A program made the position numbers and the translations under genes. A stretch of 64,000 nucleotides of DNA from Apostichopus japonicus (taxonomy: Eukaryota > Echinodermata > Holothuroidea > Aspidochirotida > Stichopodidae). Shown piece after piece: positions 9,900 through 21,990 of this stretch. The stretch spans positions 17,428,269-17,492,268 of the forward strand of contig NC_092572.1 in NCBI RefSeq assembly GCF_037975245.1, given 5' to 3'. The number at the start of each line of letters is the position of its first letter. The stretch's first letter is position 1. The notes below the pieces were generated by a model. The model saw only the letters and a program-made list of their open reading frames with translations, searched no databases and was not told the origin of the DNA.

Positions 9900-11714
9900 A
9901 CAGCAAGTGCCTACACGGGGAGCTGTAAGTATTAGTTAATCCACCTAATATCTCAGTCCATACAGTGGCGGGATGGCTCGGCGCACTGTACGAGCTCATG
10001 ATCGAGACTCTCTTTTGCATCCCTGGTTCGAACCCCGGGTGATGACGCCTTTTGCCGATCTTTTACAGCAAGTGCCTACACGGGGAGCTGTAAGTATTAG
10101 TTAATCCACCTAATATCTCAGTCCATACAGTGGCGGGATGGCTCGGCGCACTGTACGAGCTCATGATCGAGACTCTCTTTTGCATCCCTGGTTCGAACCC
10201 CGGGTGATGACGCCTTTTGCCGATCTTTTACAGCAAGTGCCTACACGGGGAGCTGTAAGTATTAGTTAATCCACCTAATATCTCAGTCCATACAGTGGCG
10301 GGATGGCTCGGCGAACTGTACGAGCTCATGATCGAGACTCACTTTTGCATCCCTGGTTCGAACCCCGGGTGATGACGCCTTTTGCCGATCTTTTACAGCA
10401 AGTGACTACACGGGGAGCTGTAAGTATTAGTTAATCCACCTAATATCTCAGTCCATACAGTGGCGGGATGGCTCGGCGCACTGTACGAGCTCATGATCGA
10501 GACTCTCTTTTGCATCCCTGGTTCGAACCCCGGGTGATGACGCCTTTTGCCGATCTTTTACAGCAAGTGCCTACACGGGGAGCTGTAAGTATTAGTTAAT
10601 CCACCTAATATCTCAGTCCATACAGTGGCGGGATGGCTCGGCGCACTGTACGAGCTCATGATCGAGACTCTCTTTTGCATCCCTGGTTCGAACCCCGGGT
10701 GATGACGCCTTTTGCCGATCTTTTACAGCAAGTGCCTACACGGGGAGCTGTAAGTATTAGTTAATCCACCTAATATCTCAGTCCATACAGTGGCGGGATG
10801 GCTCGGCGCACTGTACGAGCTCATGATCGAGACTCTCTTTTGCATCCCTGGTTCGAACCCCGGGTGATGACGCCTTTTGCCGATCTTTTACAGCAAGTGC
10901 CTACACGGGGAGCTGTAAGTATTAGTTAATCCACCTAATATCTCAGTCCATACAGTGGCGGGATGGCTCGGCGCACTGTACGAGCTCATGATCGAGACTC
11001 TCTTTTGCATCCCTGGTTCGAACCCCGGGTGATGACGCCTTTTGCCGATCTTTTACAGCAAGTGCCTACACGGGGAGCTGTAAGTATTAGTTAATCCACC
11101 TAATATCTCAGTCCATACAGTGGCGGGATGGCTCGGCGCACTGTACGAGCTCATGATCGAGACTCTCTTTTGCATCCCTGGTTCGAACCCCGGGTGATGA
11201 CGCCTTTTGCCGATCTTTTACAGCAAGTGCCTACACGGGGAGCTGTAAGTATTAGTTAATCCACCTAATATCTCAGTCCATACAGTGGCGGGATGGCTCG
11301 GCGCACTGTACGAGCTCATGATCGAGACTCTCTTTTGCATCCCTGGTTCGAACCCCGGGTGATGACGCCTTTTGCCGATCTTTTACAGCAAGTGCCTACA
11401 CGGGGAGCTGTAAGTATTAGTTAATCCACCTAATATCTCAGTCCATACAGTGGCGGGATGGCTCGGCGCACTGTACGAGCTCATGATCGAGACTCTCTTT
11501 TGCATCCCTGGTTCGAACCCCGGGTGATGACGCCTTTTGCCGATCTTTTACAGCAAGTGCCTACACGGGGAGCTGTAAGTATTAGTTAATCCACCTAATA
11601 TCTCAGTCCATACAGTGGCGGGATGGCTCGGCGCACTGTACGAGCTCATGATCGAGACTCTCTTTTGCATCCCTGGTTCGAACCCCGGGTGATGACGCCT
11701 TTTGCCGATCTTTT
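9900..11714 (+). repeat. Pure C-type block, units 61-71
   Basis: Eleven consecutive C-type units. Units 63 and 64 inside it carry three private substitutions. Confidence 0.9.
10314..10405 (+). other. Cluster of three variants in units 63 and 64
   Basis: C85A at 10314 and T112A at 10341 lie in unit 63; C11A at 10405 lies in unit 64. C85A removes the terminal pair of the 62-91 inverted repeat. All three changes give A on the plus strand. Confidence 0.93.
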
Positions 11715-12369
11715 ACAGCAAGTGCCTACACGGGGAGCTGTAAGTATTAGTTAATCCACCTAATATCTCAGTCCATACAGTGGCGGGATGGCTCGGCGCA
11801 CTGTACGAGCTCATGATCGAGACTCTCTTTTGCATCCCTGGTTCGAACCCCGGGTGATGACGTCTTTTGCCGATCTTTTACAGCAAGTGCCTACACGGGG
11901 AGCTGTAAGTATTAGTTAATCCACCTAATATCTCAGTCCATACAGTGGCGGGATGGCTCGGCGCACTGTACGAGCTCATGATCGAGACTCTCTTTTGCAT
12001 CCCTGGTTCGAACCCCGGGTGATGACGCCTTTTGCCGATCTTTTACAGCAAGTGCCTACACGGGGAGCTGTAAGTATTAGTTAATCCACCTAATATCTCA
12101 GTCCATACAGTGGCGGGATGGCTCGGCGCACTGTACGAGCTCATGATCGAGACTCTCTTTTGCATCCCTGGTTCGAACCCCGGGTGATGACGTCTTTTGC
12201 CGATCTTTTACAGCAAGTGCCTACACGGGGAGCTGTAAGTATTAGTTAATCCACCTAATATCTCAGTCCATACAGTGGCGGGATGGCTCGGCGCACTGTA
12301 CGAGCTCATGATCGAGACTCTCTTTTGCATCCCTGGTTCGAACCCCGGGTGATGACGCCTTTTGCCGAT

Positions 12370-12370
12370 T
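12370..12370 (+). other. Variant C161T in unit 75
   Basis: This extends the T-run at the end of the unit from four to six T residues, a stronger Pol III stop signal. Confidence 0.93.
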
Positions 12371-15300
12371 TTTTACAGCAAGTGCCTACACGGGGAGCTG
12401 TAAGTATTAGTTAATCCACCTAATATCTCAGTCCATACAGTGGCGGGATGGCTCGGCGCACTGTACGAGCTCATGATCGAGACTCTCTTTTGCATCCCTG
12501 GTTCGAACCCCGGGTGATGACGTCTTTTGCCGATCTTTTACAGCAAGTGCCTACACGGGGAGCTGTAAGTATTAGTTAATCCACCTAATATCTCAGTCCA
12601 TACAGTGGCGGGATGGCTCGGCGCACTGTACGAGCTCATGATCGAGACTCTCTTTTGCATCCCTGGTTCGAACCCCGGGTGATGACGCCTTTTGCCGATC
12701 TTTTACAGCAAGTGCCTACACGGGGAGCTGTAAGTATTAGTTAATCCACCTAATATCTCAGTCCATACAGTGGCGGGATGGCTCGGCGCACTGTACGAGC
12801 TCATGATCGAGACTCTCTTTTGCATCCCTGGTTCGAACCCCGGGTGATGACGTCTTTTGCCGATCTTTTACAGCAAGTGCCTACACGGGGAGCTGTAAGT
12901 ATTAGTTAATCCACCTAATATCTCAGTCCATACAGTGGCGGGATGGCTCGGCGCACTGTACGAGCTCATGATCGAGACTCTCTTTTGCATCCCTGGTTCG
13001 AACCCCGGGTGATGACGTCTTTTGCCGATCTTTTACAGCAAGTGCCTACACGGGGAGCTGTAAGTATTAGTTAATCCACCTAATATCTCAGTCCATACAG
13101 TGGCGGGATGGCTCGGCGCACTGTACGAGCTCATGATCGAGACTCTCTTTTGCATCCCTGGTTCGAACCCCGGGTGATGACGTCTTTTGCCGATCTTTTA
13201 CAGCAAGTGCCTACACGGGGAGCTGTAAGTATTAGTTAATCCACCTAATATCTCAGTCCATACAGTGGCGGGATGGCTCGGCGCACTGTACGAGCTCATG
13301 ATCGAGACTCTCTTTTGCATCCCTGGTTCGAACCCCGGGTGATGACGCCTTTTGCCGATCTTTTACAGCAAGTGCCTACACGGGGAGCTGTAAGTATTAG
13401 TTAATCCACCTAATATCTCAGTCCATACAGTGGCGGGATGGCTCGGCGCACTGTACGAGCTCATGATCGAGACTCTCTTTTGCATCCCTGGTTCGAACCC
13501 CGGGTGATGACGCCTTTTGCCGATCTTTTACAGCAAGTGCCTACACGGGGAGCTGTAAGTATTAGTTAATCCACCTAATATCTCAGTCCATACAGTGGCG
13601 GGATGGCTCGGCGCACTGTACGAGCTCATGATCGAGACTCTCTTTTGCATCCCTGGTTCGAACCCCGGGTGATGACGCCTTTTGCCGATCTTTTACAGCA
13701 AGTGCCTACACGGGGAGCTGTAAGTATTAGTTAATCCACCTAATATCTCAGTCCATACAGTGGCGGGATGGCTCGGCGCACTGTACGAGCTCATGATCGA
13801 GACTCTCTTTTGCATCCCTGGTTCGAACCCCGGGTGATGACGTCTTTTGCCGATCTTTTACAGCAAGTGCCTACACGGGGAGCTGTAAGTATTAGTTAAT
13901 CCACCTAATATCTCAGTCCATACAGTGGCGGGATGGCTCGGCGCACTGTACGAGCTCATGATCGAGACTCTCTTTTGCATCCCTGGTTCGAACCCCGGGT
14001 GATGACGCCTTTTGCCGATCTTTTACAGCAAGTGCCTACACGGGGAGCTGTAAGTATTAGTTAATCCACCTAATATCTCAGTCCATACAGTGGCGGGATG
14101 GCTCGGCGCACTGTACGAGCTCATGATCGAGACTCTCTTTTGCATCCCTGGTTCGAACCCCGGGTGATGACGTCTTTTGCCGATCTTTTACAGCAAGTGC
14201 CTACACGGGGAGCTGTAAGTATTAGTTAATCCACCTAATATCTCAGTCCATACAGTGGCGGGATGGCTCGGCGCACTGTACGAGCTCATGATCGAGACTC
14301 TCTTTTGCATCCCTGGTTCGAACCCCGGGTGATGACGCCTTTTGCCGATCTTTTACAGCAAGTGCCTACACGGGGAGCTGTAAGTATTAGTTAATCCACC
14401 TAATATCTCAGTCCATACAGTGGCGGGATGGCTCGGCGCACTGTACGAGCTCATGATCGAGACTCTCTTTTGCATCCCTGGTTCGAACCCCGGGTGATGA
14501 CGCCTTTTGCCGATCTTTTACAGCAAGTGCCTACACGGGGAGCTGTAAGTATTAGTTAATCCACCTAATATCTCAGTCCATACAGTGGCGGGATGGCTCG
14601 GCGCACTGTACGAGCTCATGATCGAGACTCTCTTTTGCATCCCTGGTTCGAACCCCGGGTGATGACGCCTTTTGCCGATCTTTTACAGCAAGTGCCTACA
14701 CGGGGAGCTGTAAGTATTAGTTAATCCACCTAATATCTCAGTCCATACAGTGGCGGGATGGCTCGGCGCACTGTACGAGCTCATGATCGAGACTCTCTTT
14801 TGCATCCCTGGTTCGAACCCCGGGTGATGACGCCTTTTGCCGATCTTTTACAGCAAGTGCCTACACGGGGAGCTGTAAGTATTAGTTAATCCACCTAATA
14901 TCTCAGTCCATACAGTGGCGGGATGGCTCGGCGCACTGTACGAGCTCATGATCGAGACTCTCTTTTGCATCCCTGGTTCGAACCCCGGGTGATGACGCCT
15001 TTTGCCGATCTTTTACAGCAAGTGCCTACACGGGGAGCTGTAAGTATTAGTTAATCCACCTAATATCTCAGTCCATACAGTGGCGGGATGGCTCGGCGCA
15101 CTGTACGAGCTCATGATCGAGACTCTCTTTTGCATCCCTGGTTCGAACCCCGGGTGATGACGCCTTTTGCCGATCTTTTACAGCAAGTGCCTACACGGGG
15201 AGCTGTAAGTATTAGTTAATCCACCTAATATCTCAGTCCATACAGTGGCGGGATGGCTCGGCGCACTGTACGAGCTCATGATCGAGACTCTCTTTTGCAT

Positions 15301-17067
15301 CCCTGGTTCGAACCCCGGGTGATGACGCCTTTTGCCGATCTTTTACAGCAAGTGCCTACACGGGGAGCTGTAAGTATTAGTTAATCCACCTAATATCTCA
15401 GTCCATACAGTGGCGGGATGGCTCGGCGCACTGTACGAGCTCATGATCGAGACTCTCTTTTGCATCCCTGGTTCGAACCCCGGGTGATGACGTCTTTTGC
15501 CGATCTTTTACAGCAAGTGCCTACACGGGGAGCTGTAAGTATTAGTTAATCCACCTAATATCTCAGTCCATACAGTGGCGGGATGGCTCGGCGCACTGTA
15601 CGAGCTCATGATCGAGACTCTCTTTTGCATCCCTGGTTCGAACCCCGGGTGATGACGTCTTTTGCCGATCTTTTACAGCAAGTGCCTACACGGGGAGCTG
15701 TAAGTATTAGTTAATCCACCTAATATCTCAGTCCATACAGTGGCGGGATGGCTCGGCGCACTGTACGAGCTCATGATCGAGACTCTCTTTTGCATCCCTG
15801 GTTCGAACCCCGGGTGATGACGCCTTTTGCCGATCTTTTACAGCAAGTGCCTACACGGGGAGCTGTAAGTATTAGTTAATCCACCTAATATCTCAGTCCA
15901 TACAGTGGCGGGATGGCTCGGCGCACTGTACGAGCTCATGATCGAGACTCTCTTTTGCATCCCTGGTTCGAACCCCGGGTGATGACGCCTTTTGCCGATC
16001 TTTTACAGCAAGTGCCTACACGGGGAGCTGTAAGTATTAGTTAATCCACCTAATATCTCAGTCCATACAGTGGCGGGATGGCTCGGCGCACTGTACGAGC
16101 TCATGATCGAGACTCTCTTTTGCATCCCTGGTTCGAACCCCGGGTGATGACGTCTTTTGCCGATCTTTTACAGCAAGTGCCTACACGGGGAGCTGTAAGT
16201 ATTAGTTAATCCACCTAATATCTCAGTCCATACAGTGGCGGGATGGCTCGGCGCACTGTACGAGCTCATGATCGAGACTCTCTTTTGCATCCCTGGTTCG
16301 AACCCCGGGTGATGACGCCTTTTGCCGATCTTTTACAGCAAGTGCCTACACGGGGAGCTGTAAGTATTAGTTAATCCACCTAATATCTCAGTCCATACAG
16401 TGGCGGGATGGCTCGGCGCACTGTACGAGCTCATGATCGAGACTCTCTTTTGCATCCCTGGTTCGAACCCCGGGTGATGACGCCTTTTGCCGATCTTTTA
16501 CAGCAAGTGCCTACACGGGGAGCTGTAAGTATTAGTTAATCCACCTAATATCTCAGTCCATACAGTGGCGGGATGGCTCGGCGCACTGTACGAGCTCATG
16601 ATCGAGACTCTCTTTTGCATCCCTGGTTCGAACCCCGGGTGATGACGCCTTTTGCCGATCTTTTACAGCAAGTGCCTACACGGGGAGCTGTAAGTATTAG
16701 TTAATCCACCTAATATCTCAGTCCATACAGTGGCGGGATGGCTCGGCGCACTGTACGAGCTCATGATCGAGACTCTCTTTTGCATCCCTGGTTCGAACCC
16801 CGGGTGATGACGCCTTTTGCCGATCTTTTACAGCAAGTGCCTACACGGGGAGCTGTAAGTATTAGTTAATCCACCTAATATCTCAGTCCATACAGTGGCG
16901 GGATGGCTCGGCGCACTGTACGAGCTCATGATCGAGACTCTCTTTTGCATCCCTGGTTCGAACCCCGGGTGATGACGTCTTTTGCCGATCTTTTACAGCA
17001 AGTGCCTACACGGGGAGCTGTAAGTATTAGTTAATCCACCTAATATCTCAGTCCATACAGTGGCGGG

Positions 17068-17068
17068 G
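17068..17068 (+). other. Variant A74G in unit 104
   Basis: Same change as in units 49-52, 52 units (8,580 bp) to the right of unit 52. The four units before it share the C, C, C, T pattern found before unit 49. Confidence 0.93.
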
Positions 17069-17342
17069 TGGCTCGGCGCACTGTACGAGCTCATGATCGA
17101 GACTCTCTTTTGCATCCCTGGTTCGAACCCCGGGTGATGACGCCTTTTGCCGATCTTTTACAGCAAGTGCCTACACGGGGAGCTGTAAGTATTAGTTAAT
17201 CCACCTAATATCTCAGTCCATACAGTGGCGGGATGGCTCGGCGCACTGTACGAGCTCATGATCGAGACTCTCTTTTGCATCCCTGGTTCGAACCCCGGGT
17301 GATGACGCCTTTTGCCGATCTTTTACAGCAAGTGCCTACACG

Positions 17343-17343
17343 C
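17343..17343 (+). other. Variant G19C in unit 106
   Basis: A private change in the loop of the junction hairpin. It breaks the GGGG run at unit 18-21. Confidence 0.93.
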
Positions 17344-19799
17344 GGAGCTGTAAGTATTAGTTAATCCACCTAATATCTCAGTCCATACAGTGGCGGGATG
17401 GCTCGGCGCACTGTACGAGCTCATGATCGAGACTCTCTTTTGCATCCCTGGTTCGAACCCCGGGTGATGACGTCTTTTGCCGATCTTTTACAGCAAGTGC
17501 CTACACGGGGAGCTGTAAGTATTAGTTAATCCACCTAATATCTCAGTCCATACAGTGGCGGGATGGCTCGGCGCACTGTACGAGCTCATGATCGAGACTC
17601 TCTTTTGCATCCCTGGTTCGAACCCCGGGTGATGACGTCTTTTGCCGATCTTTTACAGCAAGTGCCTACACGGGGAGCTGTAAGTATTAGTTAATCCACC
17701 TAATATCTCAGTCCATACAGTGGCGGGATGGCTCGGCGCACTGTACGAGCTCATGATCGAGACTCTCTTTTGCATCCCTGGTTCGAACCCCGGGTGATGA
17801 CGTCTTTTGCCGATCTTTTACAGCAAGTGCCTACACGGGGAGCTGTAAGTATTAGTTAATCCACCTAATATCTCAGTCCATACAGTGGCGGGATGGCTCG
17901 GCGCACTGTACGAGCTCATGATCGAGACTCTCTTTTGCATCCCTGGTTCGAACCCCGGGTGATGACGCCTTTTGCCGATCTTTTACAGCAAGTGCCTACA
18001 CGGGGAGCTGTAAGTATTAGTTAATCCACCTAATATCTCAGTCCATACAGTGGCGGGATGGCTCGGCGCACTGTACGAGCTCATGATCGAGACTCTCTTT
18101 TGCATCCCTGGTTCGAACCCCGGGTGATGACGTCTTTTGCCGATCTTTTACAGCAAGTGCCTACACGGGGAGCTGTAAGTATTAGTTAATCCACCTAATA
18201 TCTCAGTCCATACAGTGGCGGGATGGCTCGGCGCACTGTACGAGCTCATGATCGAGACTCTCTTTTGCATCCCTGGTTCGAACCCCGGGTGATGACGCCT
18301 TTTGCCGATCTTTTACAGCAAGTGCCTACACGGGGAGCTGTAAGTATTAGTTAATCCACCTAATATCTCAGTCCATACAGTGGCGGGATGGCTCGGCGCA
18401 CTGTACGAGCTCATGATCGAGACTCTCTTTTGCATCCCTGGTTCGAACCCCGGGTGATGACGTCTTTTGCCGATCTTTTACAGCAAGTGCCTACACGGGG
18501 AGCTGTAAGTATTAGTTAATCCACCTAATATCTCAGTCCATACAGTGGCGGGATGGCTCGGCGCACTGTACGAGCTCATGATCGAGACTCTCTTTTGCAT
18601 CCCTGGTTCGAACCCCGGGTGATGACGTCTTTTGCCGATCTTTTACAGCAAGTGCCTACACGGGGAGCTGTAAGTATTAGTTAATCCACCTAATATCTCA
18701 GTCCATACAGTGGCGGGATGGCTCGGCGCACTGTACGAGCTCATGATCGAGACTCTCTTTTGCATCCCTGGTTCGAACCCCGGGTGATGACGTCTTTTGC
18801 CGATCTTTTACAGCAAGTGCCTACACGGGGAGCTGTAAGTATTAGTTAATCCACCTAATATCTCAGTCCATACAGTGGCGGGATGGCTCGGCGCACTGTA
18901 CGAGCTCATGATCGAGACTCTCTTTTGCATCCCTGGTTCGAACCCCGGGTGATGACGTCTTTTGCCGATCTTTTACAGCAAGTGCCTACACGGGGAGCTG
19001 TAAGTATTAGTTAATCCACCTAATATCTCAGTCCATACAGTGGCGGGATGGCTCGGCGCACTGTACGAGCTCATGATCGAGACTCTCTTTTGCATCCCTG
19101 GTTCGAACCCCGGGTGATGACGCCTTTTGCCGATCTTTTACAGCAAGTGCCTACACGGGGAGCTGTAAGTATTAGTTAATCCACCTAATATCTCAGTCCA
19201 TACAGTGGCGGGATGGCTCGGCGCACTGTACGAGCTCATGATCGAGACTCTCTTTTGCATCCCTGGTTCGAACCCCGGGTGATGACGCCTTTTGCCGATC
19301 TTTTACAGCAAGTGCCTACACGGGGAGCTGTAAGTATTAGTTAATCCACCTAATATCTCAGTCCATACAGTGGCGGGATGGCTCGGCGCACTGTACGAGC
19401 TCATGATCGAGACTCTCTTTTGCATCCCTGGTTCGAACCCCGGGTGATGACGTCTTTTGCCGATCTTTTACAGCAAGTGCCTACACGGGGAGCTGTAAGT
19501 ATTAGTTAATCCACCTAATATCTCAGTCCATACAGTGGCGGGATGGCTCGGCGCACTGTACGAGCTCATGATCGAGACTCTCTTTTGCATCCCTGGTTCG
19601 AACCCCGGGTGATGACGCCTTTTGCCGATCTTTTACAGCAAGTGCCTACACGGGGAGCTGTAAGTATTAGTTAATCCACCTAATATCTCAGTCCATACAG
19701 TGGCGGGATGGCTCGGCGCACTGTACGAGCTCATGATCGAGACTCTCTTTTGCATCCCTGGTTCGAACCCCGGGTGATGACGCCTTTTGCCGATCTTTT

Positions 19800-21944
19800 A
19801 CAGCAAGTGCCTACACGGGGAGCTGTAAGTATTAGTTAATCCACCTAATATCTCAGTCCATACAGTGGCGGGATGGCTCGGCGCACTGTACGAGCTCATG
19901 ATCGAGACTCTCTTTTGCATCCCTGGTTCGAACCCCGGGTGATGACGTCTTTTGCCGATCTTTTACAGCAAGTGCCTACACGGGGAGCTGTAAGTATTAG
20001 TTAATCCACCTAATATCTCAGTCCATACAGTGGCGGGATGGCTCGGCGCACTGTACGAGCTCATGATCGAGACTCTCTTTTGCATCCCTGGTTCGAACCC
20101 CGGGTGATGACGCCTTTTGCCGATCTTTTACAGCAAGTGCCTACACGGGGAGCTGTAAGTATTAGTTAATCCACCTAATATCTCAGTCCATACAGTGGCG
20201 GGATGGCTCGGCGCACTGTACGAGCTCATGATCGAGACTCTCTTTTGCATCCCTGGTTCGAACCCCGGGTGATGACGTCTTTTGCCGATCTTTTACAGCA
20301 AGTGCCTACACGGGGAGCTGTAAGTATTAGTTAATCCACCTAATATCTCAGTCCATACAGTGGCGGGATGGCTCGGCGCACTGTACGAGCTCATGATCGA
20401 GACTCTCTTTTGCATCCCTGGTTCGAACCCCGGGTGATGACGCCTTTTGCCGATCTTTTACAGCAAGTGCCTACACGGGGAGCTGTAAGTATTAGTTAAT
20501 CCACCTAATATCTCAGTCCATACAGTGGCGGGATGGCTCGGCGCACTGTACGAGCTCATGATCGAGACTCTCTTTTGCATCCCTGGTTCGAACCCCGGGT
20601 GATGACGTCTTTTGCCGATCTTTTACAGCAAGTGCCTACACGGGGAGCTGTAAGTATTAGTTAATCCACCTAATATCTCAGTCCATACAGTGGCGGGATG
20701 GCTCGGCGCACTGTACGAGCTCATGATCGAGACTCTCTTTTGCATCCCTGGTTCGAACCCCGGGTGATGACGCCTTTTGCCGATCTTTTACAGCAAGTGC
20801 CTACACGGGGAGCTGTAAGTATTAGTTAATCCACCTAATATCTCAGTCCATACAGTGGCGGGATGGCTCGGCGCACTGTACGAGCTCATGATCGAGACTC
20901 TCTTTTGCATCCCTGGTTCGAACCCCGGGTGATGACGTCTTTTGCCGATCTTTTACAGCAAGTGCCTACACGGGGAGCTGTAAGTATTAGTTAATCCACC
21001 TAATATCTCAGTCCATACAGTGGCGGGATGGCTCGGCGCACTGTACGAGCTCATGATCGAGACTCTCTTTTGCATCCCTGGTTCGAACCCCGGGTGATGA
21101 CGCCTTTTGCCGATCTTTTACAGCAAGTGCCTACACGGGGAGCTGTAAGTATTAGTTAATCCACCTAATATCTCAGTCCATACAGTGGCGGGATGGCTCG
21201 GCGCACTGTACGAGCTCATGATCGAGACTCTCTTTTGCATCCCTGGTTCGAACCCCGGGTGATGACGTCTTTTGCCGATCTTTTACAGCAAGTGCCTACA
21301 CGGGGAGCTGTAAGTATTAGTTAATCCACCTAATATCTCAGTCCATACAGTGGCGGGATGGCTCGGCGCACTGTACGAGCTCATGATCGAGACTCTCTTT
21401 TGCATCCCTGGTTCGAACCCCGGGTGATGACGCCTTTTGCCGATCTTTTACAGCAAGTGCCTACACGGGGAGCTGTAAGTATTAGTTAATCCACCTAATA
21501 TCTCAGTCCATACAGTGGCGGGATGGCTCGGCGCACTGTACGAGCTCATGATCGAGACTCTCTTTTGCATCCCTGGTTCGAACCCCGGGTGATGACGTCT
21601 TTTGCCGATCTTTTACAGCAAGTGCCTACACGGGGAGCTGTAAGTATTAGTTAATCCACCTAATATCTCAGTCCATACAGTGGCGGGATGGCTCGGCGCA
21701 CTGTACGAGCTCATGATCGAGACTCTCTTTTGCATCCCTGGTTCGAACCCCGGGTGATGACGCCTTTTGCCGATCTTTTACAGCAAGTGCCTACACGGGG
21801 AGCTGTAAGTATTAGTTAATCCACCTAATATCTCAGTCCATACAGTGGCGGGATGGCTCGGCGCACTGTACGAGCTCATGATCGAGACTCTCTTTTGCAT
21901 CCCTGGTTCGAACCCCGGGTGATGACGTCTTTTGCCGATCTTTT
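19800..21944 (+). repeat. Alternating T/C dimer tract, units 121-133
   Basis: Thirteen units alternate strictly T, C, T, C at position 149, giving a 330-bp period over about 2.1 kb. Shorter alternating tracts are at units 1-7, 72-78 and 197-205. This looks like short amplification of a dimer, the simplest form of higher-order repeat. Confidence 0.85.
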
Positions 21945-21989
21945 ACAGCAAGTGCCTACACGGGGAGCTGTAAGTATTAGTTAATCCAC

Positions 21990-21990
21990 A
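21990..21990 (+). other. Variant C46A in unit 134
   Basis: Changes CTAAT at unit 46-50 to ATAAT. The same change recurs in unit 294 (window 48390). Confidence 0.93.
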
